A stretch of DNA of 16,267 nucleotides, from positions 26,878 through 43,144 of the forward strand of contig FR897884.1 in assembly GCA_000437495.1 (NCBI GenBank). Direction: 5' to 3'. The DNA comes from Prevotella sp. CAG:485 (GTDB lineage Bacteria > Bacteroidota > Bacteroidia > Bacteroidales > Muribaculaceae). The notes under the pieces were generated by a model, which was not told where the DNA came from, searched no databases, and saw only the letters and a program-made list of their open reading frames with translations. Positions 1-6,932 of this stretch are shown piece by piece. The position numbers were made by a program, and so were the translations under genes. Each line of letters starts with the position of its first letter. Position 1 is the stretch's first letter.

Positions 1-1
1 G

Positions 2-346
2 AGCTACGGCGGCAGCCACATCGTGATGAGCTGCAAGCAGCTTCGCGGCGACATCAACTATGCATGGCCCAGCGCAGAAATCGCTGTTATGGGTGCAGAA
101 GGCGCTGTTGGCGTCCTCTATGCCCGCGATGCCAAGAATGCCGACGATCCGAAGGCTTATCTGGCCGAGAAGCAGGAAGAGTACTCCAAGCTCTTTGCCA
201 ACCCGTATCAGGCAGCCAAATATGGCTACATTGACGACGTTATTGAGCCGCGCAACACCCGTTTCCGCGTAATCAAGGCCCTCCAGATGCTTGCTACCAA
301 GAAGCAGACGAACCCGGCCAAGAAACACGGCAACATACCTCTGTAA
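2..346 (+). CDS. mmdA: Methylmalonyl-CoA decarboxylase alpha (carboxyltransferase) subunit, C-terminal part
   Basis: This is the last 114 codons of an acyl-CoA carboxyltransferase; the 5' part lies before the window, so the frame is open from base 2. The protein family transfers the carboxyl group of (S)-methylmalonyl-CoA to the biotin of a carrier protein in the cytosol. Visible signs are the crotonase-fold stretch SYGGSHIVMS, the acyl-CoA site region AWPSAEIAVMGAEGAVGVLY, the later GYIDDVIEPRNTR and the family-typical end KKHGNIPL. The same fold serves in propionyl-CoA carboxylase, so the fragment alone cannot fix the direction. The following genes for a Na+-pumping beta subunit, an OadG-like subunit and a biotin carrier favour the decarboxylase. 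The oxaloacetate alternative is unlikely because that alpha subunit has an unrelated TIM-barrel fold. Confidence 0.88.
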   Translation, partial: SYGGSHIVMSCKQLRGDINYAWPSAEIAVMGAEGAVGVLYARDAKNADDPKAYLAEKQEEYSKLFANPYQAAKYGYIDDVIEPRNTRFRVIKALQMLATKKQTNPAKKHGNIPL

Positions 347-357
347 ACCTATATAAC

Positions 358-392
358 GGCCCACAATACCACACAACAGGGTGTTGTGGGCC
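358..392 (+). other. Intercistronic inverted repeat with two competing stems
   Basis: A perfect 9-bp outer stem pairs 358-366 (GGCCCACAA) with 384-392 (TTGTGGGCC). A second stem of 7 bp pairs CACAACA (372-378) with TGTTGTG (382-388) and uses part of the same right arm, so the two are mutually exclusive. No T-run follows, so it does not look like a strong terminator. It lies 11 nt after the mmdA stop and ends 16 nt before the next start. It may stabilise the 3' end of the upstream message or reduce read-through; that role is inference. Confidence 0.6.
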
Positions 393-408
393 ATACCTAT
401 ATATTAAT

Positions 409-993
409 ATGTGTAACAGAATCATCGCTTCGGTGCTTGCCATTGTTATCGGAGTGTTTTCATTTGCGGTAACGGCCCAGGAAAGTCCGAAGGCTGCGCC
501 GGTCTCTGAGGTTCAGAAGGAGAGCGTAAGCGCCACCGAGGCAGCCACAAGCCATGCCGACTCCCCCGAGGCAACTGCCGGTGGCGAAGTGAAGGAAGTA
601 AAAAAAGCCGACAAAGGCCTGTCTCAGCAGGAGAAAGCAAAGCAGCTGAGCAAGAATGACCCTTATGGCGGCGCACTTACCATACTGAGTATGTGTATTG
701 TGGTGGCAGCGCTGGCAGTGCTGAGCATTCTTTTCCTTTGCTTTGGCCGCATCAGCTCTGCGTTGCAGAAACAACGCAAACAGAAGGCTCACGGTGCAAT
801 GGCCGTCAAGGAACATGAGGAAGAGGATTCCGGCGAAGTCATTGTCGCTATTGCAGCTGCTCTGGCAGAGCATTATTCCGGACGTCATGACATGGAAGAC
901 TACATACTGACTATTCGCAGTATGAAGCGGTCATACTCACCCTGGAATTCAAAAATCTACAATCTTCGCGTATTGCCGCAAGTGAAACATTGA
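409..993 (+). CDS. OadG-family membrane subunit of sodium-pumping decarboxylase
   Basis: The 194-residue protein resembles the Bacteroidetes form of the OadG (gamma/delta) subunit, a small single-span protein that helps assemble the decarboxylase with its membrane beta subunit. Residues 1-23 look like a signal peptide or first membrane helix ending in VTA-Q. An Ala/Glu/Lys-rich low-complexity stretch runs to about residue 82. One hydrophobic helix spans about 90-112 (from LTILSM to FLCFG), followed by a basic and then acidic linker. The C-terminal block EVIVAIAAAL, then LTIR, then SYSPWNSKIY is shared by Bacteroidetes members as I recall them. Classical OadG is only about 80 residues, so this is an extended version. 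It would correspond to mmdD of other bacteria. The call rests on topology, the C-terminal block and operon position. Confidence 0.8.
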   Translation: MCNRIIASVLAIVIGVFSFAVTAQESPKAAPVSEVQKESVSATEAATSHADSPEATAGGEVKEVKKADKGLSQQEKAKQLSKNDPYGGALTILSMCIVVAALAVLSILFLCFGRISSALQKQRKQKAHGAMAVKEHEEEDSGEVIVAIAAALAEHYSGRHDMEDYILTIRSMKRSYSPWNSKIYNLRVLPQVKH

Positions 994-1010
994 TACGGCG
1001 TTAGCAAATT

Positions 1011-1020
1011 AAAGAGAGGA
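1011..1020 (+). promoter_or_regulatory. Purine-rich ribosome binding site before the biotin carrier gene
   Basis: The run AAAGAGAGGA ends two bases before the ATG at 1023. It resembles a Shine-Dalgarno sequence, although it sits closer to the start than usual. Most starts in this window have only A/T-rich leaders, as is common in Bacteroidetes. It supports the chosen start and may help give high output of the carrier protein. Confidence 0.45.
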
Positions 1021-1022
1021 AA

Positions 1023-1469
1023 ATGAAAGAGTACAGATATAAAATCAACGGAACAAAATATAAGATTGCCGTAGGAGACATCCGCGACAATATCGTTCAG
1101 GTGGAGGTCAACGGCACCCCCTATAAAGTAGAGCTTGACACCGAAGTGGCCACCCGCGCCATGAGTCGCGCTCCTCAGATAAAGGCTGCCGCACCGGCGC
1201 CGCGCACGGAAACCGGCGAGAAGGTGGTATCAACACCGGTGGAAGAAAATTCGCGTCCGGGAGCAGTAAAGAGTCCGCTGCCCGGCACAGTGATGGGTTT
1301 CACAGTGAGTGTTGGCGAAACTGTAAAAGTTGGCGACACCGTATGCGTGCTTGAGGCTATGAAGATGGAAAACGATATCCATACTCAGCGTGCCGGCGTG
1401 GTGAAACAGATTTTGGTCAATACCGGCGATGCAGTGCTCGAAGGTGCCGACCTTATGATTATTGAATAA
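1023..1469 (+). CDS. Biotin carboxyl carrier subunit of the decarboxylase
   Basis: This 148-residue protein carries the biotin that shuttles CO2 from the carboxyltransferase to the membrane beta subunit (mmdC in the Veillonella naming). The N-terminal part (1-40) is a small beta-rich region found in stand-alone carriers of this type. A flexible Ala/Pro-rich linker covers about 50-78 (AAAPAPR and following), and the biotinyl domain occupies about 80-148. The biotinylation motif EAMKMEN is intact with the acceptor lysine at K114. Conserved SPLPGTV (84-90) and VGDTVCVLEAMKMEN are in the expected places, and the C-terminal half repeats the hammerhead fold with NTGDAV before the end. It starts 29 nt after the OadG-like gene and ends 23 nt before the beta subunit, consistent with one transcript. 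Recognition is firm; only the partner substrate is inferred. Confidence 0.92.
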   Translation: MKEYRYKINGTKYKIAVGDIRDNIVQVEVNGTPYKVELDTEVATRAMSRAPQIKAAAPAPRTETGEKVVSTPVEENSRPGAVKSPLPGTVMGFTVSVGETVKVGDTVCVLEAMKMENDIHTQRAGVVKQILVNTGDAVLEGADLMIIE

Positions 1470-1492
1470 GTCAGCTCATTCAAAATACTGCA

Positions 1493-2662
1493 ATGATTCT
1501 TTTAGAAAGTAATTCACTTGGTAACTTCCTCAGCGAGAGCCTGTCGACGTTCTGGCAATTCACAGGTTTCTACAACTGCGAATGGACTAACCTGGTGATG
1601 TTGCTGGTAGGTATATTTTTTATCTACCTTGCCATAAAACGAAATTTCGAGCCGTTGCTGTTAGTGCCCATAGGCTTTGGCATGCTGATAGGCAACATAC
1701 CTTTCCAGGAAGGTATGGACATTGGCATCTATGAGCCGGGATCGGTGCTCAACATACTCTATAACGGTGTGCAAAACGGCTGGTATCCGCCGTTGATATT
1801 CCTTGGCATCGGCGCCATGACCGATTTCTCGGCCCTGCTGTCGAACCCCAAGCTGATGATTATAGGCGCCTGTGCCCAGTTTGGTATTTTCGGCGCTTAC
1901 ATGCTTTCGCTGCTGTTGGGCTTTGACCCGCTGAGTGCAGGCTGCGTTGCCATCATCGGCGGCGCCGACGGTCCCACGGCAATCTTCCTGACATCTAAGC
2001 TGAACCCCAACCTGCTTGGCGCTGTGGCAGTGTCGGCCTATTCGTATATGGCCCTGATACCGCTTATTCAGCCGCCGCTGATGCGTCTTTTCACCACCAA
2101 GAAAGAGCGCCTGATAAAGATGAAGACCGGCCGCGCCGTAACGCAGAACGAGAAGATAATCTTCCCCATTGTGGGCCTGATTCTCACGTGCTTCGTGGTG
2201 CCCTCGGGTCTGCCTCTGCTCGGTATGCTCTTCTTCGGCAACCTGCTGCGCGAGAGCGGCGTAACCACACGTCTGGCAAAGACGGCTTCCAACGCCATGA
2301 CCGATATAGTAACCATTCTGCTCGGTCTTACTGTTGGTGCCTCCACCCAGGCTGACAAGTTCCTCACGCCCGACACCATCAAGATTTTTGCGCTTGGCTT
2401 CATAGCATTCATCATAGCCTCTTCGGCCGGTGTGCTGTCAGTCAAGCTGATGAACCTGTTCTTGCCCAAGAACAAGAAGGTGAATCCTCTTATTGGCAAT
2501 GCCGGCGTCAGCGCCGTGCCAATGGCAGCGCGTATCTCTAATAACGTAGGTCTGGAATATGACCCGGCCAACTATTTGCTGATGCACGCCATGGGCCCGA
2601 ACGTTGCGGGAGTTATTGGTTCTGCCGTAGCCGCCGGTGTGCTGTTGAGCTTCCTCGGTTAA
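1493..2662 (+). CDS. mmdB: Sodium-ion-translocating decarboxylase beta subunit
   Basis: The 389-residue polytopic inner-membrane protein decarboxylates carboxybiotin and couples this to Na+ export. It belongs to the OadB/MmdB/GcdB family, and its length is typical. Hydrophobic segments occur through almost the whole length, starting near residue 33. The family hallmark GGADGPT is at 156-162, with D159 as the conserved acidic residue placed in the Na+ path. NPLIGNAGVSAVP (331-343) and the Gly-rich C-terminal helix HAMGPNVAGVIGSAVAAG (365-382) are also family signatures. OadB and MmdB cannot be told apart from the beta sequence alone. The mmd name follows the carboxyltransferase upstream. The start at 1493 follows the carrier stop by 23 nt; no Shine-Dalgarno is visible. 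A hairpin 53 nt downstream closes the operon. Confidence 0.92.
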   Translation: MILLESNSLGNFLSESLSTFWQFTGFYNCEWTNLVMLLVGIFFIYLAIKRNFEPLLLVPIGFGMLIGNIPFQEGMDIGIYEPGSVLNILYNGVQNGWYPPLIFLGIGAMTDFSALLSNPKLMIIGACAQFGIFGAYMLSLLLGFDPLSAGCVAIIGGADGPTAIFLTSKLNPNLLGAVAVSAYSYMALIPLIQPPLMRLFTTKKERLIKMKTGRAVTQNEKIIFPIVGLILTCFVVPSGLPLLGMLFFGNLLRESGVTTRLAKTASNAMTDIVTILLGLTVGASTQADKFLTPDTIKIFALGFIAFIIASSAGVLSVKLMNLFLPKNKKVNPLIGNAGVSAVPMAARISNNVGLEYDPANYLLMHAMGPNVAGVIGSAVAAGVLLSFLG

Positions 2663-2714
2663 TCCTCGGTAAAGGCTTTCACCGCAAAGCGTTGCCTTAA
2701 GTAAAATAATGATA

Positions 2715-2765
2715 CGTCGGAAACGGAGAGTGTCGTTTCCTTCGTTTCCGGCGTTTCACTTTCTC
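2715..2765 (+). terminator. Probable terminator of the decarboxylase operon
   Basis: Bases 2715-2727 (CGTCGGAAACGGA) pair with 2741-2753 (TTCGTTTCCGGCG) to give 13 continuous pairs, two of them G-U pairs on the + transcript, with a 13-nt loop. A T-rich stretch (GTTTCACTTTCTCGTT) follows. The left arm GGAAACG can instead pair with a nearer copy CGTTTCC at 2734-2740. Both wobbles work only in RNA made from the + strand, which fits termination of the upstream operon. Confidence 0.65.
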
Positions 2766-2772
2766 GTTTAAA

Positions 2773-2812
2773 GAGGTCAACTCCAACGAGGTCAACTCCA
2801 GCGATGTCAACC
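2773..2812 (+). repeat. Three imperfect 15-bp tandem repeats
   Basis: GAGGTCAACTCCA occurs at 2773-2785 and again exactly 15 bp later at 2788-2800. A weaker third copy, GATGTCAACC, starts at 2803. The units lie in non-coding DNA between the operon terminator and the next small gene. Possible meanings are slipped-strand expansion or repeated binding sites; nothing here decides. The rest of the interval from 2813 to 2959 is AT-rich and I see no canonical promoter in it. Confidence 0.7.
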
Positions 2813-2959
2813 GTTTCTGTTTTTATCATTATAAACAGATAATTTTAAAAAACAATCCATTCCTTTTTAATGTTCTAATAATAGAAAGGTCATAAAGGCT
2901 TACACATCATCCCACTATGGAAGGATTGGCTGAAAGTCTTTTATAGATTAACACTCGTA

Positions 2960-3298
2960 ATGATTAACGACGAAGTTATAAAAGAGATATATAAGCGGTA
3001 TAAAAAGCCGGTAAAACGCGACGAACTTAACCTGCCTTATTTCCAGGAAATATTGTCGGAGAATAATCCGATTGATGTTGACGACGAGAAGGTAGAGATA
3101 AGAAACATGGATCAGTTCTCGCCGTTCAAAAGGTTTTTGATACGCAGCATATATACGGTTCTGGAATTTGAACACATGGTAGCTTTTGTGTTCAACAACC
3201 ACATTAGGTTTCTGGATAAAGAATCAAGTGAGTCACATATCCATCTGAAGCCCGAAGAGAAAAAGAGCGGATTGTTCGGCGCACTTTTTCATCATTAA
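2960..3298 (+). CDS. Small conserved-looking protein of unknown function
   Basis: I do not recognise a named family with confidence; the sequence resembles small hypothetical proteins seen in Bacteroidales. The 112-residue product has no signal peptide or membrane helix and should be cytosolic. The N-terminus (1-20) is a charged helix rich in Lys and Tyr (EVIKEIYKRYKK). A mixed region around 25-60 contains the acidic DVDDEKVEI, and 60-86 (IRSIYTVLEF to HIRFLD) looks like alternating beta strands. The tail is Lys/Glu rich and ends in GLFGALFHH. Regular coding composition and a start spaced well after the operon terminator argue that it is real. An antisense frame over 2948-3202 has no such features. 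The DUF805 gene begins 83 nt downstream, so the two could share a transcript, but no function follows from this. Confidence 0.65.
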   Translation: MINDEVIKEIYKRYKKPVKRDELNLPYFQEILSENNPIDVDDEKVEIRNMDQFSPFKRFLIRSIYTVLEFEHMVAFVFNNHIRFLDKESSESHIHLKPEEKKSGLFGALFHH

Positions 3299-3381
3299 AA
3301 ATGTGCTGTCGCTATTTCTGTTGCTCTAACTGATTTCTCCTTCAAGACAATTAACTTTAATATTTTAATACTACCTATATC

Positions 3382-3843
3382 ATGACATTTGCACAAGCCA
3401 TCAAGACTTGTTTCAACAGGTATGCCACCTTCACGGGTCGTGCCACACGCTCTGAATACTGGTGGTGGATTTTGTTCTGCTTCCTGAGCATTATAGCAAT
3501 ATGCATCATAGCAGCACTCATCGGAGTAGCCACTGCAGGTAGCAGAGGAGTCGGACTCTTCGGTTTTTTCTTCCTGCTCCCTTTTATAATTTTCTGTATC
3601 GTGATTCTCGTGCCGAGCTGGGCGGTACTTTTCCGGCGTTTGCACGATGCAGGACATCCGGGCTATTGGATATTGTTGTACCTTGTACCTTATGTAATAT
3701 CCTTATTTGCCGCGTTGGTAGGTTCGCAAATAATGAGCATGTTGTTCGGATTCCTCTCCTTTGCAGGGTCGATAGTATTGCTGGTCTTCGTGCTTCAGCC
3801 ATCACAGCCCTACGACAATCAGTTCGGCCCTTGCCCGGATTAA
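3382..3843 (+). CDS. DUF805 family inner-membrane protein
   Basis: The 153-residue protein matches the DUF805 (YhaH/YhaI-like) family, whose biochemical role is unknown. Family signatures are all present: CFNRYATFTGRATRSEYWWW at the N-terminus (10-29), the loop FRRLHDAGHPGYW (84-96) between membrane segments, and the C-terminal SQPYDNQFGPCPD, a version of the usual polar G-x-N-x-(Y/F)-G-P-x-P ending. About four hydrophobic segments are visible, near 28-50, 57-82, 95-113 and 118-138. Length is normal for a single-domain member. In other bacteria such proteins occur as stand-alone genes, and nothing next to it assigns a role. The short leader before it (3299-3381) contains TAACTTTA, one base from a -7 element, but no -33 element at the right distance. 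Confidence 0.88.
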   Translation: MTFAQAIKTCFNRYATFTGRATRSEYWWWILFCFLSIIAICIIAALIGVATAGSRGVGLFGFFFLLPFIIFCIVILVPSWAVLFRRLHDAGHPGYWILLYLVPYVISLFAALVGSQIMSMLFGFLSFAGSIVLLVFVLQPSQPYDNQFGPCPD

Positions 3844-3890
3844 ACAGTATACGCGGAATAAGACACAAATAGCCATATTCCTGAAAAAAT

Positions 3891-3951
3891 AACATTCCGG
3901 GGTTTGTATGAATGGAACATCTGTAACCATTCTGACAAACCCCGGAACGTT
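3891..3951 (-). terminator. Terminator of uvrA, between convergent genes
   Basis: Bases 3891-3907 pair with 3935-3951 over 17 positions (core CCGGGGTTTGT / ACAAACCCCGG). An inner 6-bp stem GAATGG (3910-3915) / CCATTC (3927-3932) extends the hairpin. The single A-C clash on the + strand becomes a G-U pair in the minus-strand transcript. On that strand ATTTTTTCAG follows directly, giving a classic intrinsic terminator for uvrA. It could also stop transcripts from the DUF805 side, with less of a T-run. Confidence 0.85.
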
Positions 3952-3973
3952 GTTAGACCGATTATATGGGTTC

Positions 3974-6808
3974 TTATAGTAATTCCTTAAGCGCCTGACC
4001 CGTAAGCGATTCCTTGCAGAGAGCAACCTCTTCAGGTGTACCCGTACAGACAATATTGCCGCCACCTTCGCCACCTTCCGGACCAAGGTCTATGATGTGG
4101 TCGGCACTCTTGACAACGTGCATGTTGTGCTCGATGATAACTACCGTGTTGCCCTTGTCAATGAGTTGACGGAGCGATTTGAGCAGCGTGGCTATGTCGG
4201 TGGTATGCAGACCTGTCGTCGGCTCGTCGAGGATGAAGAGCGTGTGTCCCTGACTGTTGGCATTGGCAAGGAAATAAGCCAGCTTCAGACGCTGATTCTC
4301 GCCGCCCGATAGGGTAGAAGAGGGCTGCCCGAGCGGCAGATAACCCAATCCCACATCGAGCAGAGGCTGCATACTCTTGGCTATGCGCTGAGCCAGCTTG
4401 TTGTTGGCGTCAGCATTGAAAAAGTCGACAGCGTCGGCAACCGTCATGTTCAGCACATCGCTGATATTCTTTCCGTTATAAAGCACCTCAAGCACATCGC
4501 GCCCGAAGCGTTTGCCGCCACATTCCGGACACGGCACCTGAATATCGGCCATGAACTGCATAGGGATGATCAGCACACCTTCGCCTTTACACTCCTCGCA
4601 ACGTCCCCCTTCGGTGTTGAAAGAGAAGAAACTGGGAGTAAAGCTCAGCTGACGCGACAACGGCTGTTCACTGTAAAGACGACGGATGTCGTCATAGACC
4701 TTTAAATAAGTAACCGCATTCGACCGCGTGGAAGTACCGATGGGGTTTTGGTCAACGAACTCCAGATTCTTCACATCGGCCAAATCGCCGCTCATACGTT
4801 TGAAGAAGCCAGGTTTCTCAACTCCCATGCCAAGCTTGGTGGCCAGACCCCGGTAGAGAATATCGCGAACAAGAGTCGATTTTCCGCTGCCGCTTACACC
4901 TGTAACTACAGTGAGGACACCCAAGGGGAAATCCACATTAATTTTCCGCAGGTTGTTGGCGGCCGCTCCCTCAATGGAGATTCTTTTCTTCCACGGATGA
5001 CGAAGCGCCGGAATGGCAATGGGGTCTTCACCCGTGAGACACTTGAGCGTCTTAGACAACGGGTATTCCGAGGCTGTTTCAGGCTTCAGAGCCGTTTCCA
5101 TATCCCCTCCGAAAATTATTTCACCTCCTTGAGACCCGGCACCCGGTCCGACATCAACTAACCAGTCGGCTGCCTGCATAATCTCCTCGTCGTGCTCAAC
5201 AACCACCAACGTGTTGCCAATGTCGCGCAGACGTTTCAGCACGCCGATGAGCCGTTGCGTGTCGCGTGGATGCAGACCGATGCTGGGCTCGTCGAGGACG
5301 TAAAGCGAGCCGACAAGACTCGAGCCCAAAGCAGTCGCCAGTTTTATGCGCTGGCTCTCCCCACCGCTCAACGTGCTCCACGGGCGCGAAAGAGTAAGAT
5401 AGCCCAAACCTACCTCGTCGAGATAGCGCAAACGGCTGTTGATTTCTCGCAGAAGCCTCTTGGCAATCTCCGCATCAGTGGCTGACAGAGCGAGATCCTG
5501 AAACCACTTACGGAGCTTGCTTACCGGCATATCAAGCAATTCAGAAATGCTCTTGCCGGCAACCTTTACATATTCAGTGTCGGGTTTGAGACGCGTGCCA
5601 TGACATACCGGGCAAAGAGTGCGTCCGCGGAAACGTGCTTTCAGCACCCTATATTGAATCTTATACTGGTTCTGGTCAACCCATCTGAAGAATCCGTCAA
5701 TGCCCTCCCAGCGGCCTTTGCCGTGCCATAAAATGTCGAGCTGCGCGCGGGTGAGGTCGGAATAGGGAGTATGTATGGGGAAGCCAATCTCGGAGGCAAG
5801 ACTTATCAGCTCGCGCCGGCAGTCGTCCATTTTCTCACCCTTCCAGCAAACCACGGCGCCCTGATACACCGACAGCGACTTGTCAGGTACCACCAAATCT
5901 TCGCTTATGCCCAACACCTGGCCGAAGCCCTCGCATCGTGTGCAAGCGCCGTAAGGATTGTTGAAGTTGAACATCAGGTCGCTTGGCTCGCGGAAATCCA
6001 TGCCGTCGAGGGCAAAACGCCGACTGAACTCCAACGCCTGCGGTTCGGCGTCTGAGTTAAAGACCTTCACCACAATCTCATCGTGGCCTTCAAAGAAAGC
6101 AGTCTCAACGGAATCCGTGAGCCGCGAACGCGTGTCGGCATCATCATTTATGCTCAGGCGGTCAATCAACAGCCGGTAATATTCGGCGCTCATGGGCTTG
6201 TCGGCCTCCAGCGCTTCCTGAATGTCGATGAACTCGCCATCCTTTTCCAGACGCGAGTAGCCCTCCTTGAGGTATATGTCGAGCTGCTGATTGAAAGACC
6301 TGTTTTCCGGCAGCCTTATGGGAGCTGTAACGGCAATGCGCGTGCCTTCGGGCATGCTGAGAAGCTCGTTTACCACACTTTCAGGCGAATGTTTCATCAC
6401 CTCCTTGCCGCTCACCGGCGAAAAGGTATGTCCGATGCGGCCAAAGAGCATACGCAGATAATCGTTAAGCTCTGTGGCTGTACCCACCGTGGAACGCGGG
6501 TTATGGCTGCCCACCTTCTGCTCAATGGCAATGGCGGGCGGAAGGCCTTTTATGAAATCACATTCAGGCTTTGGAATACGACCGAGAAACTGACGTGCGT
6601 AGGCCGAAAGACTTTCAACATAACGGCGACGCCCCTCGGCATAAAGGGTATCAAAAGCCAATGATGATTTGCCACTGCCACTGACGCCTGTAACAACAAC
6701 GAATTTGCCTCTGGGCAGACTCAGGTCTACACCCTTGAGGTTATTGGCGCGTGCTCCTTTTACGTCTATAGATTCAGCTTTTGCTATCGGAGTGGTTTTC
6801 TTTGTCAT
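3974..6808 (-). CDS. uvrA: UvrABC excinuclease subunit A (variant with incomplete first zinc module)
   Basis: UvrA is the DNA-damage-sensing ATPase of nucleotide excision repair that loads UvrB onto lesions. The 944 residues contain two ABC modules. Module 1 has Walker A GVSGSGKSS (41-49), signature LSGGE (480-484) and Walker B SLYVLDEPS (501-509). Module 2 has GVSGSGKST (637-645), LSGGE (834-838) and TLFILDEPT (856-864). The zinc module in the second half is complete (C737, C740, C760, C763), and a CPVC pair is at 399-402. In the first zinc module only the second pair, C289 and C292, remains; the region around 261-275 (FSRRFALDGMDFREP) has no CxxC. I recall this form from Bacteroidetes genomes, which often carry two UvrA proteins, so it may be the paralogue. 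No Shine-Dalgarno precedes the ATG. An inverted repeat lies 39 bp upstream. Confidence 0.93.
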   Translation of the reverse strand: MTKKTTPIAKAESIDVKGARANNLKGVDLSLPRGKFVVVTGVSGSGKSSLAFDTLYAEGRRRYVESLSAYARQFLGRIPKPECDFIKGLPPAIAIEQKVGSHNPRSTVGTATELNDYLRMLFGRIGHTFSPVSGKEVMKHSPESVVNELLSMPEGTRIAVTAPIRLPENRSFNQQLDIYLKEGYSRLEKDGEFIDIQEALEADKPMSAEYYRLLIDRLSINDDADTRSRLTDSVETAFFEGHDEIVVKVFNSDAEPQALEFSRRFALDGMDFREPSDLMFNFNNPYGACTRCEGFGQVLGISEDLVVPDKSLSVYQGAVVCWKGEKMDDCRRELISLASEIGFPIHTPYSDLTRAQLDILWHGKGRWEGIDGFFRWVDQNQYKIQYRVLKARFRGRTLCPVCHGTRLKPDTEYVKVAGKSISELLDMPVSKLRKWFQDLALSATDAEIAKRLLREINSRLRYLDEVGLGYLTLSRPWSTLSGGESQRIKLATALGSSLVGSLYVLDEPSIGLHPRDTQRLIGVLKRLRDIGNTLVVVEHDEEIMQAADWLVDVGPGAGSQGGEIIFGGDMETALKPETASEYPLSKTLKCLTGEDPIAIPALRHPWKKRISIEGAAANNLRKINVDFPLGVLTVVTGVSGSGKSTLVRDILYRGLATKLGMGVEKPGFFKRMSGDLADVKNLEFVDQNPIGTSTRSNAVTYLKVYDDIRRLYSEQPLSRQLSFTPSFFSFNTEGGRCEECKGEGVLIIPMQFMADIQVPCPECGGKRFGRDVLEVLYNGKNISDVLNMTVADAVDFFNADANNKLAQRIAKSMQPLLDVGLGYLPLGQPSSTLSGGENQRLKLAYFLANANSQGHTLFILDEPTTGLHTTDIATLLKSLRQLIDKGNTVVIIEHNMHVVKSADHIIDLGPEGGEGGGNIVCTGTPEEVALCKESLTGQALKELL

Positions 6809-6846
6809 AACTTTTATAAACGCAAAAAGCGTGCCAATTATTGCAC

Positions 6847-6899
6847 TGTACAGACTTTAGAAGACCCTCATGCGCATAAAACACCTGAAGGTCTGTACA
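6847..6899. repeat. Inverted repeat between plsC and uvrA
   Basis: TGTACAGAC (6847-6855) and GTCTGTACA (6891-6899) are perfect inverted copies. With one wobble on the + strand the stem reaches 12 bp (6847-6858 with 6888-6899), around a 29-nt loop. It lies 39 bp upstream of the uvrA start and 33 bp after the plsC stop. The minus-strand transcript would have an A-C clash in place of the wobble and no T-run follows, so a plsC terminator is not well supported. A protein-binding site near the uvrA promoter is an alternative. Confidence 0.5.
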
Positions 6900-6932
6900 T
6901 TGATGAAAAATTTGTCTTTGCAGGCGCCTCTG

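Noticed and set aside
460..888. 142-codon minus-strand frame opposite the OadG-like gene
   Set aside because: The + frame fits the operon and has a signal peptide, a membrane helix and a family-like C-terminus; the minus product has none.
2773..2812. CRISPR-like array
   Set aside because: Units are 15 bp and directly adjacent with no spacers, and no cas gene is present.
6083..6664. 193-codon open frame on the + strand
   Set aside because: It is a mirror frame of uvrA, whose conserved motifs are on the other strand.
6820..6832. ACGC-AAAAA-GCGT palindrome upstream of uvrA
   Set aside because: Four-base arms are too short to separate from chance, and the position does not match a promoter box.
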